Origin: Zygnema cylindricum
Taxonomy: Eukaryota; Streptophyta; Zygnematophyceae; Zygnematales; Zygnemataceae
Assembly (NCBI GenBank): GCA_037447655.1
Contig: JBBHKE010001917.1
Coordinates: forward strand, 1-11,360
Direction: 5' to 3'
DNA: 11,360 nt
The position numbers were made by a program, and so were the translations under genes. Under the pieces are notes generated by a model, which was not told the DNA's origin, ran no database searches, and saw nothing but the letters and a program-made list of their open reading frames with translations. Positions 1 to 7,071 of this stretch are shown in pieces; positions within the stretch are counted from its first letter, which is position 1; every line of letters begins with the position of its first letter.

Positions 1-91
1 CAATGATTAGCCCAGGTAAACTGAGCGTTGACTTTGGCATGGCTAGTCCAGGGCGATGATGGATAAATGGAGAAGTTTAAGAGAAGAGTAG

Positions 92-334
92 GCATCTTTT
101 CCTTTGGAAACGTTTGTGGAAATTCTGAATGATCGTGGTCCTGAGCAAATAATACCAAATTGGAGCAATGGCATTTTGCACGGAAATCTCTTACTACCTA
201 AGAACTGTTTAGTAGCTAAGAGATATAATTATTTAAGAGTGGAGAGCAGTAGAGAATACTTTAAAAGAAGGGTTGAGCCAAGAGGGCAAGAGACCAAGTT
301 GAATGTCCTGTGGACTGAAGCTTTTTCTAATTAA
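92..334 (+). other. unassigned 80-codon open stretch, possible remnant of a coding exon
   Basis: This stretch is open for 80 codons after an in-frame TAG at 89-91 and ends at TAA. It has no ATG start. If coding, it would be a terminal exon or the 3' end of a decayed gene. The AG at 90-91 could act as a splice acceptor, but the sequence before it is purine-rich rather than pyrimidine-rich, which argues against that. The translation is mixed and hydrophilic (for example ILNDRGPEQIIPNWSNG and KRRVEPRGQETKLN) with no simple-sequence bias, so it reads more like protein than most open frames here. I recognise no family. It could be the tail of a degenerate retroelement or host gene, or chance. Confidence 0.2.
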
Positions 335-910
335 AAGTTGATTTTTATATGAGTGATTCCAATGTCAATGTGTGTATTTCAATGTATGGAATGTGTGGTT
401 CAAAATGGTTGTAGTAATGGGATTTTTTGAGAAGTAGGAAATCCTATTACAAATATTCTATGTGTATAACGAAACGGCAATACCTTTGTACGGCCGATCG
501 TGCTACGATCCAGCAACGATTTTGCCACATCTTGTTTCAGTTTACAAAGAGGAGATTTGTCAGAGTAGAGGCAGTTTGATGCATGCTATGGCAGGTGCAC
601 TCATAGTGCACCTGGTTGTTATGTTTAGGGACTGTTTGCATTCCATTGTTTTCAGTTATACTTGTTCTTTGTTATGGTAGAGAGTATTTAGTGAGTGAGT
701 AGAATTAGGAAATATATCATCAAAATATGTTCACTTTTAGTGTGAGTGAGAATAAGTGATCAACGAGGGTTAGAAATTTGAGTGAGTAAGATTGGTAAGA
801 GTGAGAGATTGTATTGGAAAATATTTCGATTTTATTTTATTAATATTTGGCCGATGTATTTTTTTTGAGTTGATTTACTTATGTGTAAGCTTCCGATGTG
901 CATATTGATT
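335..910. other. no gene seen; G/T-rich spacer with one hairpin
   Basis: I see no supported gene. One frame from 462 to 680 is open but begins at GTG, not ATG. A strong hairpin lies at 592-614, with arms CAGGTGCACT and AGTGCACCTG (10 of 10 paired) around a 3-base loop. From about 690 to 810 the strand is rich in GAGTGAG-like words. Confidence 0.5.
592..614. repeat. perfect 10-bp hairpin
   Basis: The arms at 592-601 and 605-614 are exact reverse complements around the loop CAT. The hairpin contains GTGCAC palindromes. No flanking element ends are visible, so its role is unknown. Confidence 0.75.
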
Positions 911-912
911 TA

Positions 913-1014
913 TTATTTGTGAAGTGAGTCGATCCTTGTGTTCTTACATTTTTTGTTTGAGTTTTTATGGCATATCGAATAATTAAAGATAAGAAAAAGA
1001 AATCAGGAAGCCAT
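913..1014 (-). pseudogene. broken copy A of the repeat-borne small ORF
   Basis: Reading the minus strand from the ATG at 1014 gives M-A-S-stop-F, then hydrophobic residues and S-I-C-H at codons 13-16. Copy C (2507) has MASLF...SICH in the same ungapped register over 16 codons. Codon 4 is TGA here and CTA in C. Beyond Cys-His the frame runs through a basic stretch to TAA at 913-915. It is either a decayed relative of the C frame or conserved repeat DNA that was never translated. No function is known. Confidence 0.4.
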
Positions 1015-1345
1015 GGTGGAAAATCTACGCACTGATGACTTCACATGGTAGCATTACTTCGCTATGTCACAAAACCCTAAACACCTACAGTGTCACAAAA
1101 GCTTGACGTCTATAACCGTCGCTGCTTTTGTAGAAATCACCAATTTTAGGAAGTTTTGTAGTCGTCTACATTTTGTTTTGTTCTATGTCGCACATTTTGG
1201 TGACTTTTACCACTGTCACATATTTAAAGTAATGAACGCGGAAGTAACGATTGACATAGGAATTCTTGCAAAAGTTCACCGTAAAATCTGCGCTAAAATC
1301 CAAAGTAGCATTTTAATGTTTCGGTTACATGGGCAGACACCCATA
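913..1345 (+). repeat. repeat copy A of the CCATGG/TCACAAACCCTAA family
   Basis: This is a diverged direct copy of the segment around 1878-2335 (copy B) and an inverted relative of 2343-2604 (copy C). Shared landmarks in order: ATGGCATATCGA (967-978; mirrored near 2544-2555), AATCAGGAAGCCATGG (1001-1016; in B, CAATCAGGAAACCATGG), TCACAAAACCCTAAACACC (1067-1085; in B at 2040, mirrored in C at 2456), GTTTTGTAGTCGTCTAC (compare GTTTTGTACATGTCTAC in B), and GTTTCGGTTACATGGG at the right end (B has the same string at 2311-2326). The left boundary is uncertain because similarity fades outward. It ends where the 990-bp TIR element begins. Confidence 0.65.
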
Positions 1346-1490
1346 GGGCACTTTCCCATGTGCTAAAGTTACAGTTTTTTTGTGTCGTTCTCCTCTATAA
1401 CTTGGAAAAAAAAGAAAAAATCCGCAGCCGTAAAAAAAAATTGAAATTACCACCGTACAAGTTGCGTTACTTTAAAACTTCAAATGTACC

Positions 1491-1531
1491 GCAGTTTGTC
1501 GTCTAGCGCAATGCAGTTTGTCGTCTAGCGC
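1491..1531 (+). repeat. 19-bp tandem duplication, period 22
   Basis: The word GCAGTTTGTCGTCTAGCGC occurs at 1491-1509 and again, identically, at 1513-1531, separated by AAT. It lies in the left arm of the foldback and is not duplicated in the right arm, so it arose after the arms diverged. Confidence 0.85.
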
Positions 1532-1708
1532 GTTTCAACCCACTTTCGCGTCCTTCCACCTCATCTTCAAACGTTATATAAAATCACCACGCGAGGTGAT
1601 TTTAATTAAATTTCCATGAGTTGGACGAATGGGCAAATGTTGTCGCACGTGTCGGAAGATTTTGACAATTTTTGTGAGTCGGGTACAAAAAAAAAACCCA
1701 CCGTACGT

Positions 1709-1978
1709 TTACAGTTTTTTTTTGTGCGTTTTTTTCCGTATAGGGGGCGTGGAGAGGTCTTGGCCAACGGACGCCATTTCGCAAAAGCGAAGTCCGTGAG
1801 GCCTCTTTCTTTCCTCCTCTCCCACTACCGCTGAATTTCTCACAATTCTTACAATGAAGAACGTCAATAATGATATCAAATGAAAGATCTCTAAAAACGA
1901 TTTATTTTTACTATCTTTGGGCGTATTATGATGGCAAGTAGAGTGAGAAATGACAAAAAAACACAATCAGGAAACCAT
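1709..1978 (-). pseudogene. broken copy B of the repeat-borne small ORF
   Basis: Starting at the ATG at 1978 on the minus strand, the reading is M-V-S-stop, then open to about 1709. It aligns in register with the plus-strand frame at 2507. Codons 15-16 are Cys-His in both; then a T-x-x-K-D-x-K stretch and an F-H-x-I...F-I stretch follow, needing only a one-codon gap. The premature TGA falls at codon 4, the same codon as in copy A. The frame alignment suggests descent from one translated ORF, but conservation of repeat DNA alone could give a similar picture. Product and function are unknown. Confidence 0.4.
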
Positions 1979-2026
1979 GGCGGAAAGTTTTAGAATTTGT
2001 GACGTCGCCGCTGTCATAGTTAAGCG

Positions 2027-2485
2027 TGACGTCATAATGTCACAAACCCTAATCATCTACAATGCTTCCACTTCGACAATGTGGCGTACAATCATTACGA
2101 AGTGATAGAAATTGTACAGCGTGCGGGTGGACGTTTGAAATTCAAGCAGAGTGGAAGTTTCGCAGCATTTTGTGTACTGTTTATCTGTCACATGTTTTGT
2201 ACATGTCTACGCTTGTCACTTTTTAAAGAAACAAGTTATTTGCGCCTACATCGGAATGCTTTGAAAGTAGTACGGAGAATCTTCCCTTGAAACAAAGTTA
2301 CAAGATTAAAGTTTCGGTTACATGGGAAAGTGCCCTTAGTCTACTTTAAATGTAGGGACAAATGGTGACGTCATTAAATTGGTGACGTCATCAAAAACAG
2401 CGACAATTGTTGACCTCGAGTTTTTTGTGACATTGTAGATGTTTAAGGTTTTGTGATTGCGAAGACATGCTCACTTGTGACGTCA
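2027..2485. promoter_or_regulatory. cluster of four perfect TGACGTCA palindromes
   Basis: TGACGTCA occurs at 2027-2034, 2366-2373, 2383-2390 and 2478-2485; TGACGTCG adds a near-match at 2000. This octamer is the classic C/CRE-type site for bZIP factors (in plants, TGA/HY5-like proteins). A given 8-mer is expected about once in 65 kb by chance. The sites lie between the divergent initiator codons at 1978 (minus) and 2507 (plus). Promoter activity is inference; I see no convincing TATA box close to either ATG. Confidence 0.45.
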
Positions 2486-2506
2486 TAAGTACCAAAACTT
2501 TACGCC

Positions 2507-2941
2507 ATGGCGTCCCTATTTATTATGTTTATCTTTTATCTCTCGATATGCCATCAAACTACGACCAAAGACATTAAGAAAACCAAAAAAAAACTCTTTC
2601 ATTTTATCCTAGTATTGTCGCATTTCATTCCAAGAAGAAGGAGAGAGGAGCGACAGATTGAAAGGGAAAGGGAAAGACGACGAAGTAGACTTTTGCAAAA
2701 GAACCATGAACGAAAAAGTAGGTATGAGACCCCTTGCAAAATGTTTTCCGTACATGCTCGTCATTTTTCTAATTACATGCAAAAAAAATCCGTACATGCT
2801 CGTCATTTTTCCAATTACATGCGCGTGACGAGCAGTGCAAATAATAGCGTGTACTCTCCCTCGTGCAAAAAAATTCAAAGAACGTGTGACGCGTGCGATA
2901 ACTTGTTTATATTCGTCGCTCAAACTGTTACTTTTAATTAA
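2507..2941 (+). CDS. hypothetical 144-residue ORF carried by the repeat (copy C)
   Basis: I chose the ATG at 2507 because it sits in a good plant context (GCCATGGCG) and the homologous ATG is kept in copies A and B. The predicted protein has a hydrophobic start (about residues 3-15, MFIFYLSICH) that could be a signal or anchor, then a Lys/Thr-rich stretch, an Arg/Glu-rich segment (about 43-63, with RRRREERQIERERERRR) and two near-identical copies of VHARHFSNYM (from the 42-bp-period duplication at 2747-2822). No known domain is recognised. The frame is supported by aligned but broken frames in A and B. Against it: low-complexity composition and location inside a degenerate repeat. Expression is unproven. 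Confidence 0.3.
   Translation: MASLFIMFIFYLSICHQTTTKDIKKTKKKLFHFILVLSHFIPRRRREERQIERERERRRSRLLQKNHERKSRYETPCKMFSVHARHFSNYMQKKSVHARHFSNYMRVTSSANNSVYSPSCKKIQRTCDACDNLFIFVAQTVTFN
2747..2822 (+). repeat. 34-bp tandem duplication, period 42
   Basis: Units at 2747-2780 and 2789-2822 differ at one base (CTAATT against CCAATT) and both start TCCGTACATGCTCGTC. They are absent from the opposite foldback arm, so the duplication is recent relative to the arms. The spacing of 42 keeps the frame, giving a repeated HARHFSNYM peptide in the overlapping ORF. Confidence 0.85.
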
Positions 2942-3272
2942 TCGACTCACGAGTGGATTCCAGGAGAAAGATGAGCTGGCATGATGTGGCAGTGGGTGAA
3001 AAACATAATAACGCCATATTGTAGTACATTTTAAGTTTCAATGTGACGCAAAATGTACTTTGGCATTTACACATTTTCGTACGGCAAAAAGTTTTATCGT
3101 TGCAGGTGAATTTCGGAGGAAAACGACAATAAAACTAAACACATGGACACACACTTTTTGACTTCCCGTTATTATTTCATTGGCGAGAGCACTCGTGACC
3201 GGACTGCTCGACGGCTGTCCCTCTCGCCGTCATAAAATATCATAGATCGAAAATAACTAAATAAGTGAATAA

Positions 3273-3628
3273 CGCATTTCTCGCCGTATTATACGCTGAA
3301 AAGGTGTAAAATAGGCCCTAGTGCGCTCAGGCTCCTATCGACAGCCGCCTGTTATACAGGGTCTGCGCGTATAATACGGCGAAAAATGAGGAATTCTGTG
3401 TTAAATGTAAAAAATCCTATAGTATCTCATCAAAGATACGCACAGCCTGGAATTTCGTGTCCCCATAAATTACACGTGTCCGCACGATTTCCAAGCTCGG
3501 TATCAATCTACCGCTTACATCAAATATTCGTCATGATTTGCCGTATTACCCGTGCATAGTCCCCCAAGAGTCTCAGCGCATTACACCTATTTTACACATT
3601 TCGTGCGTGTACTATCTGAAAAAATGCG
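3273..3628. mobile_element. 356-bp foldback element, possibly nested hairpin MITEs
   Basis: Two levels of inverted repetition are visible. First, 3276-3296 and 3367-3387 pair at 20 of 21 positions (TCTCGCCGTATTATACGC core), making a 112-bp hairpin element. Second, the left part 3273-3335 is mirrored by 3538-3628: CGCATTT at both ends, then GTGTAAAATAGG and TGCGCT..AG.CTC in the same order on the reverse complement. So either the whole 356 bp is one element with about 65-bp TIRs, or two related MITEs sit in opposite orientation. No clear target duplication flanks either version. No coding potential. Confidence 0.55.
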
Positions 3629-4822
3629 CAAATACTGATCTAAGATCTACAGTGTGGCTGATTATATTCGAAACCTGATTCATCAGAGTTCGAAGCTGAT
3701 GAACATTTTTGTCTTACTCGCCAGTTGCAAGTTAATGAAGTCGGTGGAAACGCCACGTTTCGCGCCCTTGTCAATTCAGAAGACCAGACTGTACGAAAGT
3801 CCAAAGATTGTTGATGTGCTTCTTTCGTACGTTTTTTTCCATGTTTCAGCAATCAGCAAGAAAGTAATTTTGGCGTATGTCCAAAATGTACGGTAAGCTA
3901 AAAGCTTGTTTCTGTGATTTCGCTGTACGGATCCCGTGAAGTTTCAGCAATCAACAAAAAATTACAGTACGGTAACTTCGGCGTACTTTTGAAAGTTTCA
4001 CGTGTGACTCTTCAAACTGAACCCCGGCGCAGACTGACATTTTGTCGTACTGGGGCTAACGTGCATTCGCAAATTCCGCTGTTATATTTTTCCATCTTTG
4101 GCTCGACCACTCCGATGTCCTTTATTGCCCTCACATGACTGGTTCATTTTTCTGGTTTCGGCTTGCATAAACAGACAAAATTAGATTCGTTCCCTATAAT
4201 TTTCTTGCTGGAAATCGGTTCTAAATTCTAAACCCTAAAGAAGGGACTTGAAGGCCAGGAAAGGCAAGTTGCGTATCTTGCAGAGAATTGCACTAACTGA
4301 CATAAAGTGCGTGTATTATATGCGATACAGGATCCTCGCACTATAGTGCCAGGTCACGGAATAACGACAAACCGAGAGCCACATGGGATCTGATACTCTT
4401 GCCGGCTGAACAGAAGACGACAGTAAACTTTCTGCAGAAATTTGTTCCGTACATAATTTGTAAGCATCTGGGCGAATCTCGTGAAGATGTACGGATTTTC
4501 AAGCTTAGTTTTAGAGTGCGGTATTATAATAGTAAGCCTATACGAAATGAATACGATATGTTTTTTGGTACAGTATGCAGAAAACTCACGTATGGGCTGT
4601 AAAATAACATTAAGAATACTAATAAAGAGTTAAAAGAGACGAAAAAAAACTAAGAGAAAGGTAAAATTTAGGGGTTCGTTGCACATCAATAGATAGAAAC
4701 CGAAAGAGCATCAAAATGGCGGGAAACTTTTGGGAAAGTAGAGGTTTTTCAAGGGGTTAAAAGGGGGCTCAAGCTGTTTTATATCGAGACTGGAAGATTT
4801 TACCAATCGAGCGGCTACAAAA
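3629..4822. other. no gene supported; weak internal duplication
   Basis: Open frames here are short, begin mostly at non-ATG codons and encode nothing recognisable. A diverged direct repeat is visible: GTTTCAGCAATCAGCAAGAAA (around 3843) and GTTTCAGCAATCAACAAAAA (around 3941), each followed by TAATTTTGGCGTA or a TTCGGCGTA relative, a period of about 98 bp. A perfect 12-bp palindrome GCACTATAGTGC lies at 4338-4349. Near 4550-4630 the sequence is A-rich, with no polyadenylation context I could tie to a gene. Confidence 0.4.
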
Positions 4823-4824
4823 TA

Positions 4825-5363
4825 CACCGCGCATCGTTATTAGTGTCAAGGTCACTAATTTGGGTTCTTAAAATTTTGATTTTTTTCCAAAAATAGTATA
4901 CGTGATTTTAATTTTTCCTTGACGTTAATTGAGGTTCCGTACAAATTAGCGTACAGAATGAAAGTACATTAGTATGTAAATAGTGTGGTGTACGGTCGAT
5001 GTCATACCGTACATAAATGTACCTTTTTAGTTGAAAATTTTACAAAAAATGAATTAAATCGGACTCGTTCGCATAGGAACGTGCGCTAAAAAAACGGGAT
5101 TGGTCTGACATGTAAATAAGTCTGACATGTACGGATATTTAAATTTCACTGCGGTGTACGATTTTTTATTTTTTGTACGGATACATATAATAATGTATAT
5201 AATCGTACAGAAAATTCTCCATTTTTTCTGTTCCAAATTAGCGTTAACACTGAAATTAGAATAAACCTTTTTTTTTTTAGTTTTCAAATTCTTAATTAGC
5301 GTCAATGACGGTATATTTACTTACACACTATTTAAACTTTGACACTAATAACGATGCGCGGTG
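4825..5363 (+). mobile_element. 539-bp TA-flanked TIR element, copy 1 (MITE-like)
   Basis: The first 25 bases (CACCGCGCATCGTTATTAG... through GTCAA, 4825-4849) are the exact reverse complement of the last 25 (5339-5363). TA flanks both sides (4823-4824 and 5364-5365), the target duplication of Tc1/mariner-type elements. The interior has no transposase frame, so it is non-autonomous. It contains several ATTAGCGT words on both strands and TGTACGG motifs that may be transposase-binding sites. Copy 2 at 9554-10090 is nearly the same length and collinear throughout in the opposite orientation, including segments such as GGAACGTGCGCTAAAAAAAC and CATGTACGGATATTTAAAT. Confidence 0.85.
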
Positions 5364-5546
5364 TAGTATAGCCAAAAAAAAAAAAAAAAATCACATAGGA
5401 TACATACCACAATCTTTAGGAATAATTGCCTTGTTCGAGTCCCTTTTTTTTTAGTCCACTCGCGGCTGATAGGTTTTTTACCTTTTTTTCGGTCCTTTTC
5501 CCTGAAATTAAAATTCCCTGACTCCGTACATAAACATGCTTACGAT

Positions 5547-6027
5547 CATAGTTGTTCAAATCGCGCTATTTTTTCCTTTTTTCCGATTAAAACGTATAAT
5601 TCGTGACTTTTGAATAAATCGGAAAAAAACGTGATGTACTTTCTGTCCGGTAAACTGAACGGATAATTTACAGAAACTGTACGGTATGTACAGTAACTGT
5701 ACGGTTTTGTACCAAAAAAGTATGGAATTTGACTAAAAGATACGTTGCACTTCGTAGTACTTTCTGTCCGGTAAACTGAACAGAAATTTAACGGGAACGT
5801 ACGGAATTGTAACAAAATTGTACGGACTATGGCGAAAAGAGAGGGGAACTGTACGGAAAATGTACAAACTGCGGGATATGTAAAATTTAATTTTGTTTAC
5901 ATGTACGGAATAGTACGGAGGAAAATTCATTAACGATTTTTACGATTTTTTCAAAAGGTTCAATGCGTTTGTTACGTATAATTCGTCGCGATTAAATTGT
6001 TCGCACTAAACGCCGTGAACAACTATG
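5547..6027 (+). mobile_element. 481-bp non-autonomous hAT-like element
   Basis: Twelve-base ends CATAGTTGTTCA (5547-5558) and TGAACAACTATG (6016-6027) are perfect inverted repeats, flanked by identical octamers CTTACGAT (5539-5546 and 6028-6035). An 8-bp duplication and TIRs with A at position 2 and G at position 5 match the hAT superfamily. The shared flank can also be read as a 10-bp duplication with an 11-bp TIR, which would suggest a Mutator-like element instead. The interior has seven GTACGG words (5679, 5699, 5799, 5820, 5851, 5903, 5913), all on the plus strand, and a 25-bp direct repeat 121 bp apart (5636-5660, 5757-5781). Minus-strand open frames across it only reflect these repeats. 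Confidence 0.8.
5636..5781 (+). repeat. 25-bp direct repeat inside the hAT-like element
   Basis: The word beginning GTACTTTCTGTCCGGTAAAC occurs identically over 25 bases at 5636-5660 and 5757-5781. It is likely part of an internal duplication with about 121-bp spacing. GTACGG motifs follow each copy. Confidence 0.85.
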
Positions 6028-6133
6028 CTTACGATCATTAAAAAACATGTACACAACAAAATGTAACCGTATTAAACTATTTGTACCAAACTATGAACAT
6101 TACAGTACTATTCGTCCATATTCCTTACAGCTA

Positions 6134-6332
6134 CACCGTCGATCGTATTTAGCGTGTTGAACACTAATTCGGCGCCCATAAATTTTGACCCTTGAACCTT
6201 AAATAGAATAAATGACGCTATTTAAGGACGTGGACCATAATTTGCCACGTCTCCTGGCACTGAATTAGAATTAATGACGCTAATTTTTTCTTTACTCTAA
6301 TAATTTCTACACGCTAAATACGATCGACAGTG
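6134..6332 (+). mobile_element. 199-bp TA-flanked TIR element, copy 4 (MITE)
   Basis: Ends CACCGTCGATCGTATTTAG (from 6134) and its reverse complement (to 6332) match at 22 of 23 positions (C against T at position 4). TA lies on each side (6132-6133 and 6333-6334). The TIR follows the plan of the longer elements at 4825 and 9554, and the interior repeats GACGCTA words (around 6217 and 6275), so it belongs to the same broad family despite different interior sequence. No coding capacity. Confidence 0.8.
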
Positions 6333-6357
6333 TACAGTACTATAGTACGAGTTTTAA

Positions 6358-6400
6358 TACGAAGTACGGTACAGTACATTACTGTACTGTACATTTCGTA
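6358..6400. repeat. 43-bp imperfect palindrome rich in GTAC/TACAGTA
   Basis: TACGAAGTACGGTACAGTA on the left folds on CTGTACTGTACATTTCGTA on the right with one small offset around a CATTA centre. It lies just outside the TA element at 6134-6332, in TACAGTA-rich sequence of the kind also found beside the 9554 and 10096 elements. Confidence 0.65.
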
Positions 6401-7071
6401 AATCTCAAATACCAGGCTTGTGCTCCAGATACCCATTTAGGACTCGGCCCTTTCTTAGGCCTCCGCTCAATCCAAAGGCCAAAAGTGGCTATTTTAAGGT
6501 CATATTTTTGCGATGAGACCACTTTTTGCACCCAGGGGATAAGCGCGGTCATCATTTTGGCATATCGAATTTACCTCGTCGCCCGGTACAAACAAATACA
6601 GAAAAAAAAAGGGATAATAAAAATAAGTGAAAAACCTTTCCGACTCTTTTATGGGTCTCAGTCTTTTTTGGGATAAACTCCTAAATTTGGAGTATCAATA
6701 ACCATTATTTTGACGACTAAAGCGTTTCTAGTAGTTTTCACAAACAGCTGTAGTTTTTCCTTTTTGTGATTTCTGGCCGATTATAACAAGCGAGAGAAAT
6801 GAGTGGCCATTTGATTTCACGTAGCCATCCAAATCATTGGGTTTTCTCAAGCCTTTTTTTGTCGGTCATAGTATTTACAAAACGACCCTGAAATAACAAT
6901 TTTGGACCTGCTTTTTACTCTTGATGGAGACGAGCCCTTAGAGTGTCATGTCATTCGGTCAAGTTTTTGGTTGCACTACACCGTGAATTGCTATGACAAT
7001 CCATTTTTCTTTGGCCACTTAAAACATATTTTCTCCTAACACACTTGTCTGTTAATTATTCTTTGGTTGTT
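6401..7071. other. no gene seen
   Basis: The sequence is A+T-rich with no open frame beginning at a credible ATG and no element ends that I can pair. The string TGGCATATCGAAT at 6558-6570 repeats a 12-base word from copy A (968-979), but flanking similarity is too weak to call a copy. Confidence 0.4.

Larger units (their letters stand above)
1346..2335. mobile_element. 990-bp non-autonomous element with 16-bp TIRs
   Basis: The left end GGGCACTTTCCCATGT (1346-1361) is the exact reverse complement of the right end (2320-2335); one further outside base also pairs. The triplets directly outside are ATA on the left and TTA on the right. That is close to, but not, a matching 3-bp duplication of the PIF/Harbinger kind, whose TIRs often begin GGG, so the superfamily is undecided. 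No transposase-like frame lies inside. The element contains repeat copy B and a left part matched by the inverted arm 2604-3146. It abuts copy A, which ends in the related CATGGG motif, so elements of this family have inserted next to or into each other. Confidence 0.6.
1361..3146. repeat. long diverged inverted repeat (foldback), arms about 1361-2335 and 2343-3146
   Basis: Read inward, the two arms match as ordered blocks: CCATGTG near the outer ends (1355 and 3145), TGTCGTT..TCCTC (1382 and 3127), AAATGTAC (1482 and 3052), CTCATCTT (1560 and 2976), TTTTAATTAA (1600 and 2940), TCGCACGTGTC with GACGCGTGCGA (1643 and 2898), AAATGAAAGA with TCTTTCATTT (1878 and 2604), TGATGGCA (1929 and 2556), CCATGGCG (1975 and 2510) and CATCTACAATG (2054 and 2441). 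Paired positions sum to about 4480-4545 throughout, so the collinearity is real despite indels. The right arm is shorter near the centre and lacks the sharp inner end. This is probably two related elements inserted head to head, or an old inverted duplication. Confidence 0.7.
2343..3146 (-). repeat. inverted, truncated relative of the 990-bp element (contains copy C)
   Basis: The reverse complement of this stretch follows the order of 1355-2100, with the landmarks listed for the foldback. Its outer end (CACATGGACACACACTTT) is a degraded version of the TIR CACATGGGAAAGTG. The inner end has no TIR and lacks about 200 bp present in copy B. It carries the only intact version of the small ORF. Confidence 0.6.

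Noticed and set aside
592-614. Rho-independent-type terminator
   Set aside because: The hairpin lacks a following T-run and the window is eukaryotic in character.
462-680. 72-codon open frame upstream
   Set aside because: It starts at GTG, not ATG, resembles no family, and its end crosses the 592-614 hairpin; length is unremarkable.
1064-1366. 100-codon plus-strand frame through copy A
   Set aside because: The corresponding part of copy B does not keep the frame, and it runs past the repeat end into the next element's TIR, so it is probably chance.
913-1978. Programmed TGA readthrough or selenocysteine at codon 4 of the small ORF
   Set aside because: Two copies share TGA, but simple inheritance of a nonsense change explains it. 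Land plants lack selenocysteine insertion, and no readthrough context is evident.
2081-2290. 69-codon plus-strand frame in copy B
   Set aside because: It begins at a non-ATG codon and is not preserved in copies A or C.
3640-4602. Several 60-80-codon frames
   Set aside because: Mostly non-ATG starts, no recognisable motif, and lengths expected by chance in six frames.
5546-5930. Overlapping minus-strand frames with repeated FSLPDRKY-like peptides
   Set aside because: The peptide repeats are translations of the 25-bp direct repeat and GTACGG motifs inside the hAT-like element; no transposase motif is present.
4823-6334. CACTA (EnSpm) assignment for the CACCG/CACTG-ended elements
   Set aside because: Ends begin CAC, but no 3-bp target duplication matches in any of the four; TA fits all four.
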